A stretch of 64,000 nucleotides of DNA, from assembly GCA_963840665.1 (NCBI GenBank), contig CAWIZO010000002.1, positions 372,001 through 436,000 on the forward strand. The letters are read 5' to 3'. Source of the stretch: DATFTE01 sp963840665. GTDB taxonomy: Bacteria; Acidobacteriota; Terriglobia; Terriglobales; Acidobacteriaceae. Shown here piece by piece: positions 45,673 through 54,308 of the stretch. The position numbers and the translations under genes are program-made. The first letter of the stretch is position 1. Every line of letters starts with the position of its first letter. Under the pieces are notes generated by a model. The model had not been told where the DNA came from. It made no database searches and worked only from the letters and a program-made list of their open reading frames with translations.

Positions 45673-46269
45673 TCAAAACCTTCGGCCACAAAGGGTGCAC
45701 GGGACGCCTGGGTTACTAAGATCCCTTGCCAGTCCGTTGTCGTTAACTTGTCCTTCCTGGATGGCGAATTCCCTGCTTAGGGGGCACTCGCCTGGGTCGA
45801 AGCCTTGGGGACAGGTGGGTGGGTCGGGTGGTTGGCGGAAGATGTCCCACGCCTCGCGGTATTCTTCGTAGCTGGATCGTTTGGAGCCGTGAGGATAAAA
45901 ACGCAGCGCCGTGTGCTTTCCCCAAACCCCGAAAGGAACGATGTACCAGAGATCCAGCGGGATGACATGAGCCGCCAACACGTCAATATCGCTAGCCTCG
46001 TAAACCGGCCGATCCTTGCCGCACGTGTATGTCGCGTGAACTTCGTATCCATTGAGGCGGAATCTCTTGGTTCCCTTAACCTGAACCTTCCAAAGCCGAG
46101 TGCCGGAATCGAGGATGAAGTCGTAACGCTCGCTATCTCCCCACGGCTTGGCCACTTTCAGACGCAGACTCTCCGCTTTGTGAAGGAATGCAGCCTCCGA
46201 AAATTCCCCGATGCGTTTGGCGTTCTTGGTCACTTCGACTTCCAGTTCGGTAATGAGTTCATCATTCAT
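45673..46269 (-). CDS. PD-(D/E)XK-fold nuclease-like protein (PDDEXK_5 type), paralog B
   Basis: 198 residues from an ATG at 46269. GEFSEAAFLHKAES and ERYDFILDSGTRLWKVQVKGTK carry the same Glu, Asp and Q-x-K as paralog A. It differs in the tail: extra C-terminal residues with CTLCGRRF. Upstream lies the same promoter-plus-terminator element (46376-46564). It is about 3.4 kb from paralog A; duplication is likely. Confidence 0.8.
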   Translation of the reverse strand: MNDELITELEVEVTKNAKRIGEFSEAAFLHKAESLRLKVAKPWGDSERYDFILDSGTRLWKVQVKGTKRFRLNGYEVHATYTCGKDRPVYEASDIDVLAAHVIPLDLWYIVPFGVWGKHTALRFYPHGSKRSSYEEYREAWDIFRQPPDPPTCPQGFDPGECPLSREFAIQEGQVNDNGLARDLSNPGVPCTLCGRRF

Positions 46270-46375
46270 TTATGAGTTCCCGTATCGCGTTTCCAATTTT
46301 GAGTTGCGCGTATTCCGGCCGCGAGACACCTCTGCCCTCTTCCGGCTGCCGCCGGGTACAAAATGCTGACATGTT

Positions 46376-46564
46376 AGTGAGGCCTTGCCGAAGGCGGGGT
46401 AGCGCGCAATAAAAAAGGCGCCGTCCCGAGGGATGCGCCCTTTTCTTATCTTATAGTTATATTATAGCATACCGAGTATGCCCAATCGGACATTTTCTGA
46501 AATTTATTTTCGCCATCGAATCAGGCGAGTGCGGGGATTTGGGCTGTTTTGGGGGCTTGACAAG
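46376..46564 (-). promoter_or_regulatory. Conserved promoter plus terminator element, copy B
   Basis: Same layout as copy A. Minus strand: CTTGTCAAGCCCCC (46551-46564 region), CAGAAAATGTCCGATT, then TGC-TATAAT (plus 46461-46466), then a GGCGC stem with CCC/GGG and TTTTTT (46411-46416). Both copies keep TGCTATAAT and the TATAG(T/C)TA box. Confidence 0.7.
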
Positions 46565-46668
46565 ATTTTTCCCCAACCATGCGGTGCGTTCCGTTTCGGG
46601 AAAAGCATCAAGCTTTTGAAGGTTCAACGTCAAAAACTTTCGTGACAATTCCCTGCTTGTTCGTGTAG

Positions 46669-46716
46669 GGCGGACATTCCTGTCCGCCTCTCTAGACGCG
46701 GGCAGGAATGCCCGCG
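46669..46716. repeat. Twin perfect hairpins
   Basis: GGCGGACA-TTCC-TGTCCGCC and, 8 bases later, CGCGGGCA-GGAA-TGCCCGCG, each 8 bp with a 4-base loop. Related GCGGGCG...CGCCCGC near 47320-47340. Confidence 0.75.
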
Positions 46717-46733
46717 CTACACCTGAACTGCTT

Positions 46734-47183
46734 TTACTCTTCGTGGGACAGCGGGGCGCCGTCGGGGCCTACCTGGGCCTCCGTGTGTTTGCCGTTGGTT
46801 GTGATCTGGGCTTCGTAGGCGACCAGTTTGTCATGTTTGGTGACGGATTCGACTTTCACGATCTTTCCCTTCCCTGCTTTGCTTTGCAGTCCTGCTTTTA
46901 CTGCGGCAGGTAGCGCGTCGAAGTTGACTTGCTCTTCGACTTCGACGATGGCGCCAGTTGCGTCCATCAGAATGTCTTTGCTGTGGCCGTCAACTGTCAT
47001 CTCGGCTTCGTAAAAAGTCTGGCCATTTTCTCTTTCCTGCGAGAAGCCGCGAATGGTGGCGGTTTGCGCCTGGACGGTTTTCTCTACCGCCGGAGGGAGA
47101 GCGGAGCGCTGGATTTTTTTCTCCTGAGCAATGGCGCACAGGGACAGGAACAGGGCGAGACTGATGAGCAGTGTCTTCTTCAT
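46734..47183 (-). CDS. Exported PepSY-like protein
   Basis: 149 residues. Signal peptide MKKTLLISLALFLSLCAIA. The mature region has two approximate PepSY-like repeats (LPPAVEKTVQAQTATI, LPAAVKAGLQSKAGKG) with GFSQERENGQTFYEAEMT. Such domains inhibit or bind exported proteases or related partners. Function not fixed. Confidence 0.75.
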   Translation of the reverse strand: MKKTLLISLALFLSLCAIAQEKKIQRSALPPAVEKTVQAQTATIRGFSQERENGQTFYEAEMTVDGHSKDILMDATGAIVEVEEQVNFDALPAAVKAGLQSKAGKGKIVKVESVTKHDKLVAYEAQITTNGKHTEAQVGPDGAPLSHEE

Positions 47184-47224
47184 CGGGTTTTCCTTGCTCG
47201 TAGTCTCGCGGGTTGAGGCTTAAG

Positions 47225-47340
47225 GGAGGCTGAACAAAGCGAAATGCAGATTCCTCCCTGCGGTCGGAATGACAATGGTGAGAGTGGTGTGACCTGCGGC
47301 GGTCTGCGTTTGGACAGACGCGGGCGAGGCCGCCCGCGCC
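47225..47340. repeat. Dispersed-repeat cluster
   Basis: Gap with GATTCCTCCCTGCGGTCGGAATGACA and a GCGGGCGAGGCCGCCCGC palindrome. No gene seen. Confidence 0.55.
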
Positions 47341-47356
47341 ACATTTGATCAAGCTT

Positions 47357-48085
47357 TTATTTTGGATACCAGTCGAGCAGGCGGACTTCGATGCCGGTGC
47401 CTTCGAGGCCTTTCTGGAAGACCGAGAGATCAGAGCCTTTGTAGTGATAAGGGATCACGATTTTCGGATGGAAAGCTTTGACCGCGTCGGCGGCTTCGTC
47501 CGGAGGCATGGTGTAGGGGAGATTCATGCAGACGAAGGCGACATCGATATTTTTGAGGGCGCGCATTTCGGGGATGCCCTCGGTGTCTCCTGAGAAGTAG
47601 AAGCGCTTGCCGCCGTAAGTGAGGATGTAGCCGTTGCCGCGTCCTTTGTCGTGATAGAGCTTGCCGGGGGCGGGGCCGCGCTTGAGGTTGTACATGGGAA
47701 TGGCTTCGATGGTCCAGTCATTCCACTTTTTGGTCTGGCCGTTGGAGATCGGCTTGGCGGTGGTGACGGTGGCGACGACGGCGGGCGGAGCCATGATCTC
47801 TGTGTCATGTTTGCTGACAGCAGCGATCGACTTAGGGTCCATATGGTCACCATGGATGTCAGTAATAAGGATAAGGTCGGCGGGAGGAAGTCCGGCGAAA
47901 TTGCCCGGCGCGGCGGGATCGAGATAGATGGTCTTTCCGGCAGCTTCGATGACAAGACTGGCGTGGTAGATGGGCGTGATCTTGACCGGACCTGCGGAAG
48001 TGTCGAAAGTCTGCGTGGGACGCGCGGTTTGGGCGAACAGGGAAACCGAGAGAAGCAGAAACGCCAGGGTGGCGAGTATTTTCAT
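47357..48085 (-). CDS. Exported metallo-beta-lactamase-fold hydrolase (UlaG-like)
   Basis: 242 residues with a signal peptide. The metal motif is DIHGDHMD, here with DxHxDH spacing near residue 75; YYSGDTEG-like FYFSGDTEG near 175 gives the bridging Asp. IPYHYKG near 220 supplies a His. The start at 48085 has AGGAG. Resembles L-ascorbate-6-phosphate lactonase-like MBL proteins of unknown substrate. Confidence 0.83.
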   Translation of the reverse strand: MKILATLAFLLLSVSLFAQTARPTQTFDTSAGPVKITPIYHASLVIEAAGKTIYLDPAAPGNFAGLPPADLILITDIHGDHMDPKSIAAVSKHDTEIMAPPAVVATVTTAKPISNGQTKKWNDWTIEAIPMYNLKRGPAPGKLYHDKGRGNGYILTYGGKRFYFSGDTEGIPEMRALKNIDVAFVCMNLPYTMPPDEAADAVKAFHPKIVIPYHYKGSDLSVFQKGLEGTGIEVRLLDWYPK

Positions 48086-48181
48086 GAGCGATCTCCTGAG
48101 AACGGCCTCTCTAAAATACCGCAAAACGGGCCTTGCTACTCGGCCAGGTGGTCATTGACGATTGGCGACGCGGTCTCGGGG

Positions 48182-48810
48182 CTACAAATTCCGGAGAGCC
48201 GCTGCCGCTTTCTTGAGATCCTGCACCAAGGCCTCGCGCATGGTTTGCCGCGACTGCGGGTCGGGAGCGCGCAAGATTGCCGAGGGATGAAAAGTTGCGA
48301 TGGTCTGCGAAGAGATAGAAGAGTTCAGGATTTTCCCGCGCTCGCGGGTGATGCGAAACTGTCGTCCGAAAACGGCTTGAGCCGCCGTCGCACCCAGGCA
48401 AACCGCAACCTTTGGCTTCACGGCCTCGAGTTCCGCATCGAGCCAGGGGCGGCAAGCTTTATCTCGGCGTAGCTGGGCTTCTTATGGATTCGCCGTATCC
48501 CTCTCTCGGCGGACGACCACTTGAAATGCTTGACAACATTCGTGACATACACCTGGGAGCGATCGATGCCGGCTTCGGCGAGAGCTTCGTCGAGTAGTTT
48601 GCCTGCCGGGCCGACGAACGGACGACCATCGCGATCCTCCTGGTCTCCCGGTTGTTCTCCCACCAACATGATCGCCGCGCGTGAGCTGCCCTCGCCGAAA
48701 ACCGTTTGAGTCGCATGCTTCCAGAGATCACAGGCACGACAGGCCTGCGCTTCCCGGCGCAAAGCAGGCAGGGTCGTCCCGGTTGGAATGTGGATTTTTA
48801 TGGAAGGCAC
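48182..48810 (-). CDS. udgX: UdgX-type uracil-DNA glycosylase family protein, broken by one base
   Basis: About 209 residues when one base is added near 48448. CRACDLWKHATQTVFGEG opens an Fe-S/UDG-type domain; VGEQPGDQEDR, GRPFVGPAGKLLD and VYVTNVVKHFKW follow, then RRIHKKPS, the UdgX-specific segment whose His binds uracil, and TFHPSAILR. The frame loss changes ACRPWLDAEL to APGSM. UdgX excises uracil and forms a covalent bond with the AP site. Confidence 0.82.
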
Positions 48811-48821
48811 GGAGGGCGATC

Positions 48822-49322
48822 CTACGCCGCCTTGGCGCGTGTCCGAGCGGCCTTGCGCGCGGCTTCGCTGCGTGCTTCTTTGCCCTTGGTACGGACGGCT
48901 TTCATGGCTGCTCGAGAGCGCGCTGCCTTTCCGCGTTTCGCCGCAGTCTGGCGAGCCTGCCGCGACAGAGATTCGCTCGATACTGCGCGATGACCTTCCC
49001 GCTTGAGCGCCTTGGTGGTCGCACGCGAACGTCGGGGCGAAGGCTTGCGGTTCGAGGAACTCTGTCCTTCACGATTCTCACGGACCGCCTGCTCGCGCGT
49101 CTTGGCGGAAACTTTGCCTGCCGCTGGCGCCGGCAACTTCACTCCGGCACGCCGCGCCTTGGAGAGTCCGATCGCAATGGCCTGCTTGGTGGAACGGGCG
49201 CCGTGCTTGCCCTCGCGTATGTGGTCAAACTCTTCTTTAACGAATTCTCCCGCTTGCGTGCTTGGAGATTTTCCTTCTCTGGCGTCTTCCCGCGCGCGCT
49301 CGAGTGTTTCCTTTTCCGGCAT
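48822..49322 (-). CDS. DUF6496 protein with lysine/arginine-rich tail
   Basis: 166 residues from the ATG at 49322 with GGAGG upstream. KHGARSTKQAIAIGLSKARRAGVKL near residue 40 is the conserved core; the C-terminal 80 residues are basic and Ala-rich. This suggests a DNA-associated role. It sits between UdgX and the DUF3175 gene, possibly a DNA-stress set. Confidence 0.8.
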   Translation of the reverse strand: MPEKETLERAREDAREGKSPSTQAGEFVKEEFDHIREGKHGARSTKQAIAIGLSKARRAGVKLPAPAAGKVSAKTREQAVRENREGQSSSNRKPSPRRSRATTKALKREGHRAVSSESLSRQARQTAAKRGKAARSRAAMKAVRTKGKEARSEAARKAARTRAKAA

Positions 49323-49494
49323 AACATCCTCCACTTCGCAGAATAAGTCTGCTTTATGCCGAGGGAAATCAGCCTCAGGCTGTAGTTTCGCCGGAAGACG
49401 ACCTGAGGGAGGGCCGCGAATGTTGCACGACGAACGTTATTGCCTTGAAGAACGTGCCTCGCGCGAAGCGCATCACAGAGGCGTGGAGGTTGCC

Positions 49495-49782
49495 ATGCCG
49501 ACAAAAAGCAGCAATCGTTGGGTTGCCAAGGTACACACCGATTCCACGCACCCTCCGAAGGGGCTCTTCACCAAGAGCGCCGTGACGATCGCCCGGGAGT
49601 TGGCGTCGAAGCGCGTTTCTCCCAAAGGACCATCGTCAGGGATGAGGATGCTGAACTACTTCATCAACCGAGCAGGACGCGGCCTGAGTGCGCGGCGGAA
49701 GGCAACCCTGGAGCGTGCAAAGACATTGCTCTCTCAAAGGATCGCAGCGCAGAAAAAGAAGAGGACCTCCAAGAAAAGCTAG
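49495..49782 (+). CDS. DUF3175 small basic protein
   Basis: 95 residues; the ATG at 49495 has GGAGG. MRMLNYFINRAGRGLSARRKATLERAK is the conserved end of DUF3175. Short basic protein likely bound to nucleic acid. An ATG at an in-frame upstream position would run through unrelated sequence. Confidence 0.82.
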   Translation: MPTKSSNRWVAKVHTDSTHPPKGLFTKSAVTIARELASKRVSPKGPSSGMRMLNYFINRAGRGLSARRKATLERAKTLLSQRIAAQKKKRTSKKS

Positions 49783-49797
49783 CTGGCATGCGGTGGT

Positions 49798-51951
49798 TCA
49801 CGAGCAGATCAACGCAACATCGGCGGCCTGGTTAAGCTGTAGCACTTCGATGGATTTGTCCCGCCGTTCCACCAGCAGATCGAGGCTCGACGACCCGACC
49901 TCTAACCCCTTCATCGAGAGTTGAGAGATCTCGGGGGGAAGATACGGATCGGAGAAGCGCACGCAGCGCTCGACGCCGTCGACAGTCAATCCAAGACAGG
50001 CTTGCAGAAGCAGGAAAATCGCGGCTGCGGACCACGCCTGCGGGGAACACGCAACGGGATACAACGTGGGTCCCTCGCCGTCGCGGCGATGCAATCCGCA
50101 GAACAATTCTGGCAGGCGATGAAGGTCGACGTAGGCGCTGGCATCGGAGAGCGAGGAAAGAATGCGTGCGGCAAGTTCCTTGGTGCCATATTTCGAAAGT
50201 CCGGCGGCTATGAGCGCATTGTCATGGGGCCAGACCGAACCATTGTGGTAAGAAATCGGATTGTAGCGGACCTCGCTCGAACCGAGCGTACGCACACCCC
50301 AACCAGAGAAAAGTTCGGGACCCAACAGTTGAGCGGAGACATGGCGCGCATGATCCACTTCCGCGATTTCGGTGAACAAGCAATGTCCCGCGTTGGAGGC
50401 TCGAACGCGGCACTGGCGCTTGTTCCCATCGAGCGCGATGGCATAGTTGTCGATCTCAGGACACCAGAACGCTTCGTCAAAGTGCGCGCGCAGATTCCTA
50501 GCCTGCGCGGAAAGCATGTCTGCACGGCCCTCGTGCCCCAGTAACCGGGCCAGATCCGCAGCGCCGCGCTTCGCGGCATAAACATATCCTTGAACTTCGC
50601 ACAAAGCGATTGGCGGCTCCGCGAGATTTCCATTGGCATGAAAGATGGAATCGTGGGAGTCTTTCCAGCCCTGCTGCACCAGGCCATTCACCGAACGCCG
50701 GTTGTATTCGACGAAGCCATCGCCGTCGCGGTCTCCATAACGATCGATCCAGTCGAGCGCGGCTTCGACATTCGGCCAGATCGATTGGATGAACTCCAGG
50801 TCGGCAGTTCGCCGATAGTAGTCCGCGGCCAGCATCACGAACAAGGGGGTGGCGTCGACGCTTCCGTAATAGAGCCCGAACGGGACCTCGCGGAGCAGGG
50901 CCATCTCGCCTTTGCGGATCTCGTGGACAATTTTTCCCGGCTCGGCGTCGGAACGTGGATCTTCCGACACCGCCTGGGTTTCGGCGAGATAAGACAAGAC
51001 GCCTTTCGCAATGGAAGGCGCAAGCCACAAGCACTCCATGGCGGTGATAATACCGTCGCGTCCGAACACCGTGCTGAACCAGGGAATGCCGGCGTAGGGA
51101 TAGTTTTTCTCCGGATTTCCCCGAATCATGGTTTGCACGTCTGCCGCCGACCGGCTCATCCACTGGTTGAACTGGTCGTTATTACTTTGAATTTCGCAGT
51201 GGTAAGAGTGGTGATCGCTCGAAGCATTCTTTCCTAGCGCGAACGCAGTACCCCAATCGGACACACGCTCCTTAGGGGCGCACGAAACCTCCAGAAAAAA
51301 AGTTTGCTCTTCTTTCACATTGAGATCGGCTCGGAAGACGATTACATCCTCGTCAATGCTTGCGGGAGCCGGAGTACAACAGATTTTACTTTTACGAATC
51401 CGCCCGTCCAAACCCTCGTAAGCCAACACCAGTTCATCCTGTGTCAAAGACGATGGCAGGCGGTTACCGCGCCGTTGCCTGGTTGTGCCCCGCACTTCGA
51501 AGATGTCTGCGAAGTCAGCCTGCACAGCGAGGCGCAGCCAAACGGTCAGGGGCGACAAACCGTAATTGGTGACACGAAACTTTTCATAGCATGCGCCCTC
51601 CCACAAGAATTTGGAGCGGTGCAGATGAAGAGTCCCGCGGGGAATGTGCACGCCCGAATTGGTCGTGAGATCAACATTGGTGAGATCGGCGCTGAATAGA
51701 AAATTGTCGCGGCTAATGGTCGAACTCAACAGCAACGGCTGGCTATTTTCCAAGCGCAGAGCGAAATTGGAAAGGAATCGTGTGCCTTCGTAAAACAGGC
51801 CTTCCTCGCCTAGCCCCGACGGTTCAATATCTCCGTAGCGATTGAAAACCGCGAAGAGGTCTCCGTACTTCAGTACCTGCGGCCGATCGTCGACAGGTAC
51901 TTCGGCCGTGGAGATGTAATACTTCTGCGTTACTACCAGTTCAGACAACTT
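49798..51951 (-). CDS. Glycogen-debranching-type enzyme (amylo-alpha-1,6-glucosidase-like)
   Basis: About 717 residues. N-terminal domain with YGDLFAVFNRYGDI near 30; the C-terminal (alpha/alpha)6 barrel has IPWFSTVFGRDGIITAM, CEVQGYVYAAKRG and NPISYHNGSVWPHDNAL, as in bacterial amylo-1,6-glucosidase-like proteins. The TTG at 51951 with GGAG is chosen; the reading frame extends to 52008 but that overlaps the GT4 gene. Reserve polysaccharide or osmolyte metabolism is likely. Confidence 0.82.
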   Translation of the reverse strand, partial: KLSELVVTQKYYISTAEVPVDDRPQVLKYGDLFAVFNRYGDIEPSGLGEEGLFYEGTRFLSNFALRLENSQPLLLSSTISRDNFLFSADLTNVDLTTNSGVHIPRGTLHLHRSKFLWEGACYEKFRVTNYGLSPLTVWLRLAVQADFADIFEVRGTTRQRRGNRLPSSLTQDELVLAYEGLDGRIRKSKICCTPAPASIDEDVIVFRADLNVKEEQTFFLEVSCAPKERVSDWGTAFALGKNASSDHHSYHCEIQSNNDQFNQWMSRSAADVQTMIRGNPEKNYPYAGIPWFSTVFGRDGIITAMECLWLAPSIAKGVLSYLAETQAVSEDPRSDAEPGKIVHEIRKGEMALLREVPFGLYYGSVDATPLFVMLAADYYRRTADLEFIQSIWPNVEAALDWIDRYGDRDGDGFVEYNRRSVNGLVQQGWKDSHDSIFHANGNLAEPPIALCEVQGYVYAAKRGAADLARLLGHEGRADMLSAQARNLRAHFDEAFWCPEIDNYAIALDGNKRQCRVRASNAGHCLFTEIAEVDHARHVSAQLLGPELFSGWGVRTLGSSEVRYNPISYHNGSVWPHDNALIAAGLSKYGTKELAARILSSLSDASAYVDLHRLPELFCGLHRRDGEGPTLYPVACSPQAWSAAAIFLLLQACLGLTVDGVERCVRFSDPYLPPEISQLSMKGLEVGSSSLDLLVERRDKSIEVLQLNQAADVALICS

Positions 51952-53011
51952 GCACTCCAGCGGTTTCTGGCAGCAGCAGGCGCGGCCGCAGGCCGACCAA
52001 CTGCTCATAGACAGCTACGTAATCTTCCGCCATGCGCCGGGCGGTGAAGCGTTCTTCAAAACGCGATCGACACTGCACACGATCGAGGCACCCTATCCTT
52101 TTTAGCGCTGCAACAGCCTCATCCACATCGTGCACGATATAGCCGTTCACTCCATCCTCAATCACTTCCGGCACCGAGCCTCGTGAGTAAGCAATCACTG
52201 GGGTGCCGCAAGCCATCGCCTCCATCATTACGATGCCGAACGGTTCCGGCCACTGGATGGGAAACAGCAGCGCCGCGGCATTTCCCAGGAATTCGTTCTT
52301 CTCAGCGTACCCGATTTCGCCGATGTATTCGATCAGTTCGTGATTCAGTTGTGCCTTGATGACTCTTTCGAAATATTCGCGGTCAGCGCGATCCACCTTG
52401 GCCGCAATCTTCAAGGGCATGCCGACGCGCTTGGCGATCGCGATGGCTTCATCCACTCCTTTTTCCGGAGAAATGCGCCCCAGAAAGGCGAGGTAGTTTC
52501 CCTCGCCCGCGCCGGGAAGCAGGCAGTCTTCTGGCATTCCGTGATACACCGTGGCTCGCCAGTTCACGCGCGGCAAAGGACGCCGCTGTGCGTCAGAAAT
52601 CGAGATCAACGGCATGTCGCGGTACACGTCGTAGAGCGGAACCAGGTCCGGAAGATCCAGACGTCCGTGTAAGGTGGTTACATTCGCGACATGCTCCCGC
52701 CGGCTGAGTGGAAAATGCAAATAGTCGATGTGGAAATGGAGGATGTCGAATTCCTGCTTTCGCCGGAACACTTCCTCCAGCAACAGCGTGTGATGCGCAA
52801 GGGGATCAATTACACGTGGACTTAAGCGCAGCGACTCGTGGCACACAGGAATCAAGCGGGCGCTGGTCATCGAATCCCCGGACGCAAACAGTGTCACATC
52901 GTGACCCTGCCGGACCAGTTCTTCTGTAAGGTAAGAAACAATTCTTTCCGTGCCGCCGTATAACTTCGGCGGAACACACTCGTGAAGGGGCGCTACCTGG
53001 GCGATTCTCAT
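51941..53011 (-). CDS. GT4-family glycosyltransferase
   Basis: About 356 residues beginning MRIAQVAPLHE (an ATG at 53029 and GTG at 53035 are alternatives). PKLYGGTERIVSYLTEEL near 20 binds the acceptor side; GRISPEKGVDEAI near 185 and EPFGIVMMEAMACGTPVIAYSRGSVPEVI near 260 are the GT4 donor-site motifs. Overlaps the debranching enzyme by 11 bases, so the pair probably shares a pathway. Confidence 0.85.
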   Translation of the reverse strand: MRIAQVAPLHECVPPKLYGGTERIVSYLTEELVRQGHDVTLFASGDSMTSARLIPVCHESLRLSPRVIDPLAHHTLLLEEVFRRKQEFDILHFHIDYLHFPLSRREHVANVTTLHGRLDLPDLVPLYDVYRDMPLISISDAQRRPLPRVNWRATVYHGMPEDCLLPGAGEGNYLAFLGRISPEKGVDEAIAIAKRVGMPLKIAAKVDRADREYFERVIKAQLNHELIEYIGEIGYAEKNEFLGNAAALLFPIQWPEPFGIVMMEAMACGTPVIAYSRGSVPEVIEDGVNGYIVHDVDEAVAALKRIGCLDRVQCRSRFEERFTARRMAEDYVAVYEQLVGLRPRLLLPETAGVQVV

Positions 53012-53105
53012 GGGAGTTTTTGTCACCATTCCCACCTTACGTCTGAGTCACGGAATCCTCCATCCTGTTGATGCTGTATGGGGCGTCGAATGTTCGCGCT
53101 TTCGC

Positions 53106-54191
53106 CTACGCCGCCTCGGCCGAACCTTCCATGTGGCGTGAACTGCTTGCGGCCTTAAGTTCCGCCCGGGTTTTCGGCAAACATTCCGGATAGCGTTGTT
53201 GCAGAAAATGCAGTAGCTTTTCGCGCACCAGGCAACGCAAATCCCAGGCGCGGCCTCCATCCGACGCGCTCATCAAAGCGCGAAGCTCGAGCGTTCTGTC
53301 GTTCGCGTTTGTTACTTGCAAATTCCAAACCTTGCCATCCCACAACTCGGTCGATCGCAGAACGCGTTGCAACTCCTGACGCACCTCGTCAACCGGAACG
53401 GAGTAGTCCGCATAGAGAAAAACCGTTCCCAACAGGTCGGCGCTCTTGCGCGTCCAGTTCTGAAACGGCTTCTCGATGAAATACGAGATGGGCAAGACCA
53501 GGCGGCGAAGATCCCAGATGCGCACCACTACAAATGTCGTCGTGATTTCCTCAATCCATCCCCACTCGCCTTCGACAATCACGGCATCTTCCAGGCGGAT
53601 GGGCTGAGTCAGGGCGATCTGCACGCCTGCGAGCAGGTTCGACAGCATGGTGCGGGCTGCCAGTCCAGCCACGACCGCGGCCAACCCGGCGGACGCGAAA
53701 AGGCTCTCGCCCACGTGGCGAATCGAAGGGAAGGTCATCAGGATCGATGCAATGGCAAGCACGACGATCATGATGTCCGCGATGCGCCGCAGCAGTTGCA
53801 CTTGCGTTTGTACTCGCCGCGACGCCAAGGTCGAGGCGCCCGTCGAGTACCGGCCGGTGAGAACCGCCTCAATCACGTTCAGCATGGCAATCAGGAACCA
53901 TGCGGTTGCGGCGATCAGGCCAATTCCGATCCCCCGGGCCAAGATCATCTGCACCCATACGTTCACCGGAAGGAACGGCACGATCACGATCTCGAGTAAC
54001 AAGAACAGCAGAAGTCTTGCCGGCCTTTCGCTGTACAAAAGCGACTGTGCGAGCATGGTCTGCTTTCGCAGGTTGAGGCGTTTGGCGGCCCGGAACAACA
54101 GGGCATGAAGTAGCCGCGAAACCAGAAAAGCGACGACGACACCGCCCACGGACCATAGCGATAGGCGCCAATCCCGCGACAGAAAATTCAT
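53106..54191 (-). CDS. MscS-family mechanosensitive channel
   Basis: 361 residues. Four to five N-terminal helices, then the pore-type ASAGLAAVVAGLAARTMLSNLLAGVQIALTQP near residue 165, then the beta-rich MscS domain with VEGEWGWIEEITTTFVVVRIWDLRRLVLPI. Releases solutes under hypo-osmotic stress. The start ATG at 54191 is suitable. Confidence 0.9.
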   Translation of the reverse strand: MNFLSRDWRLSLWSVGGVVVAFLVSRLLHALLFRAAKRLNLRKQTMLAQSLLYSERPARLLLFLLLEIVIVPFLPVNVWVQMILARGIGIGLIAATAWFLIAMLNVIEAVLTGRYSTGASTLASRRVQTQVQLLRRIADIMIVVLAIASILMTFPSIRHVGESLFASAGLAAVVAGLAARTMLSNLLAGVQIALTQPIRLEDAVIVEGEWGWIEEITTTFVVVRIWDLRRLVLPISYFIEKPFQNWTRKSADLLGTVFLYADYSVPVDEVRQELQRVLRSTELWDGKVWNLQVTNANDRTLELRALMSASDGGRAWDLRCLVREKLLHFLQQRYPECLPKTRAELKAASSSRHMEGSAEAA

Positions 54192-54308
54192 CGAACCTGT
54201 GCTCCTTGCTGGTGTGTGCTATCTAAAAGATGCGTTCACTGGGCGTGAGGTGCGTAAAGGCGCGAGCGATTCCTGGTTACCTAGGGTCTTCGCTGTAGAG
54301 GAGCGAGT

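Larger units (their letters stand above)
46270..46733. other. Leader of PDDEXK copy B plus twin hairpins
   Basis: No gene. Holds the conserved element copy B (46376-46564) and a pair of perfect hairpins at 46669-46716. Confidence 0.6.
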
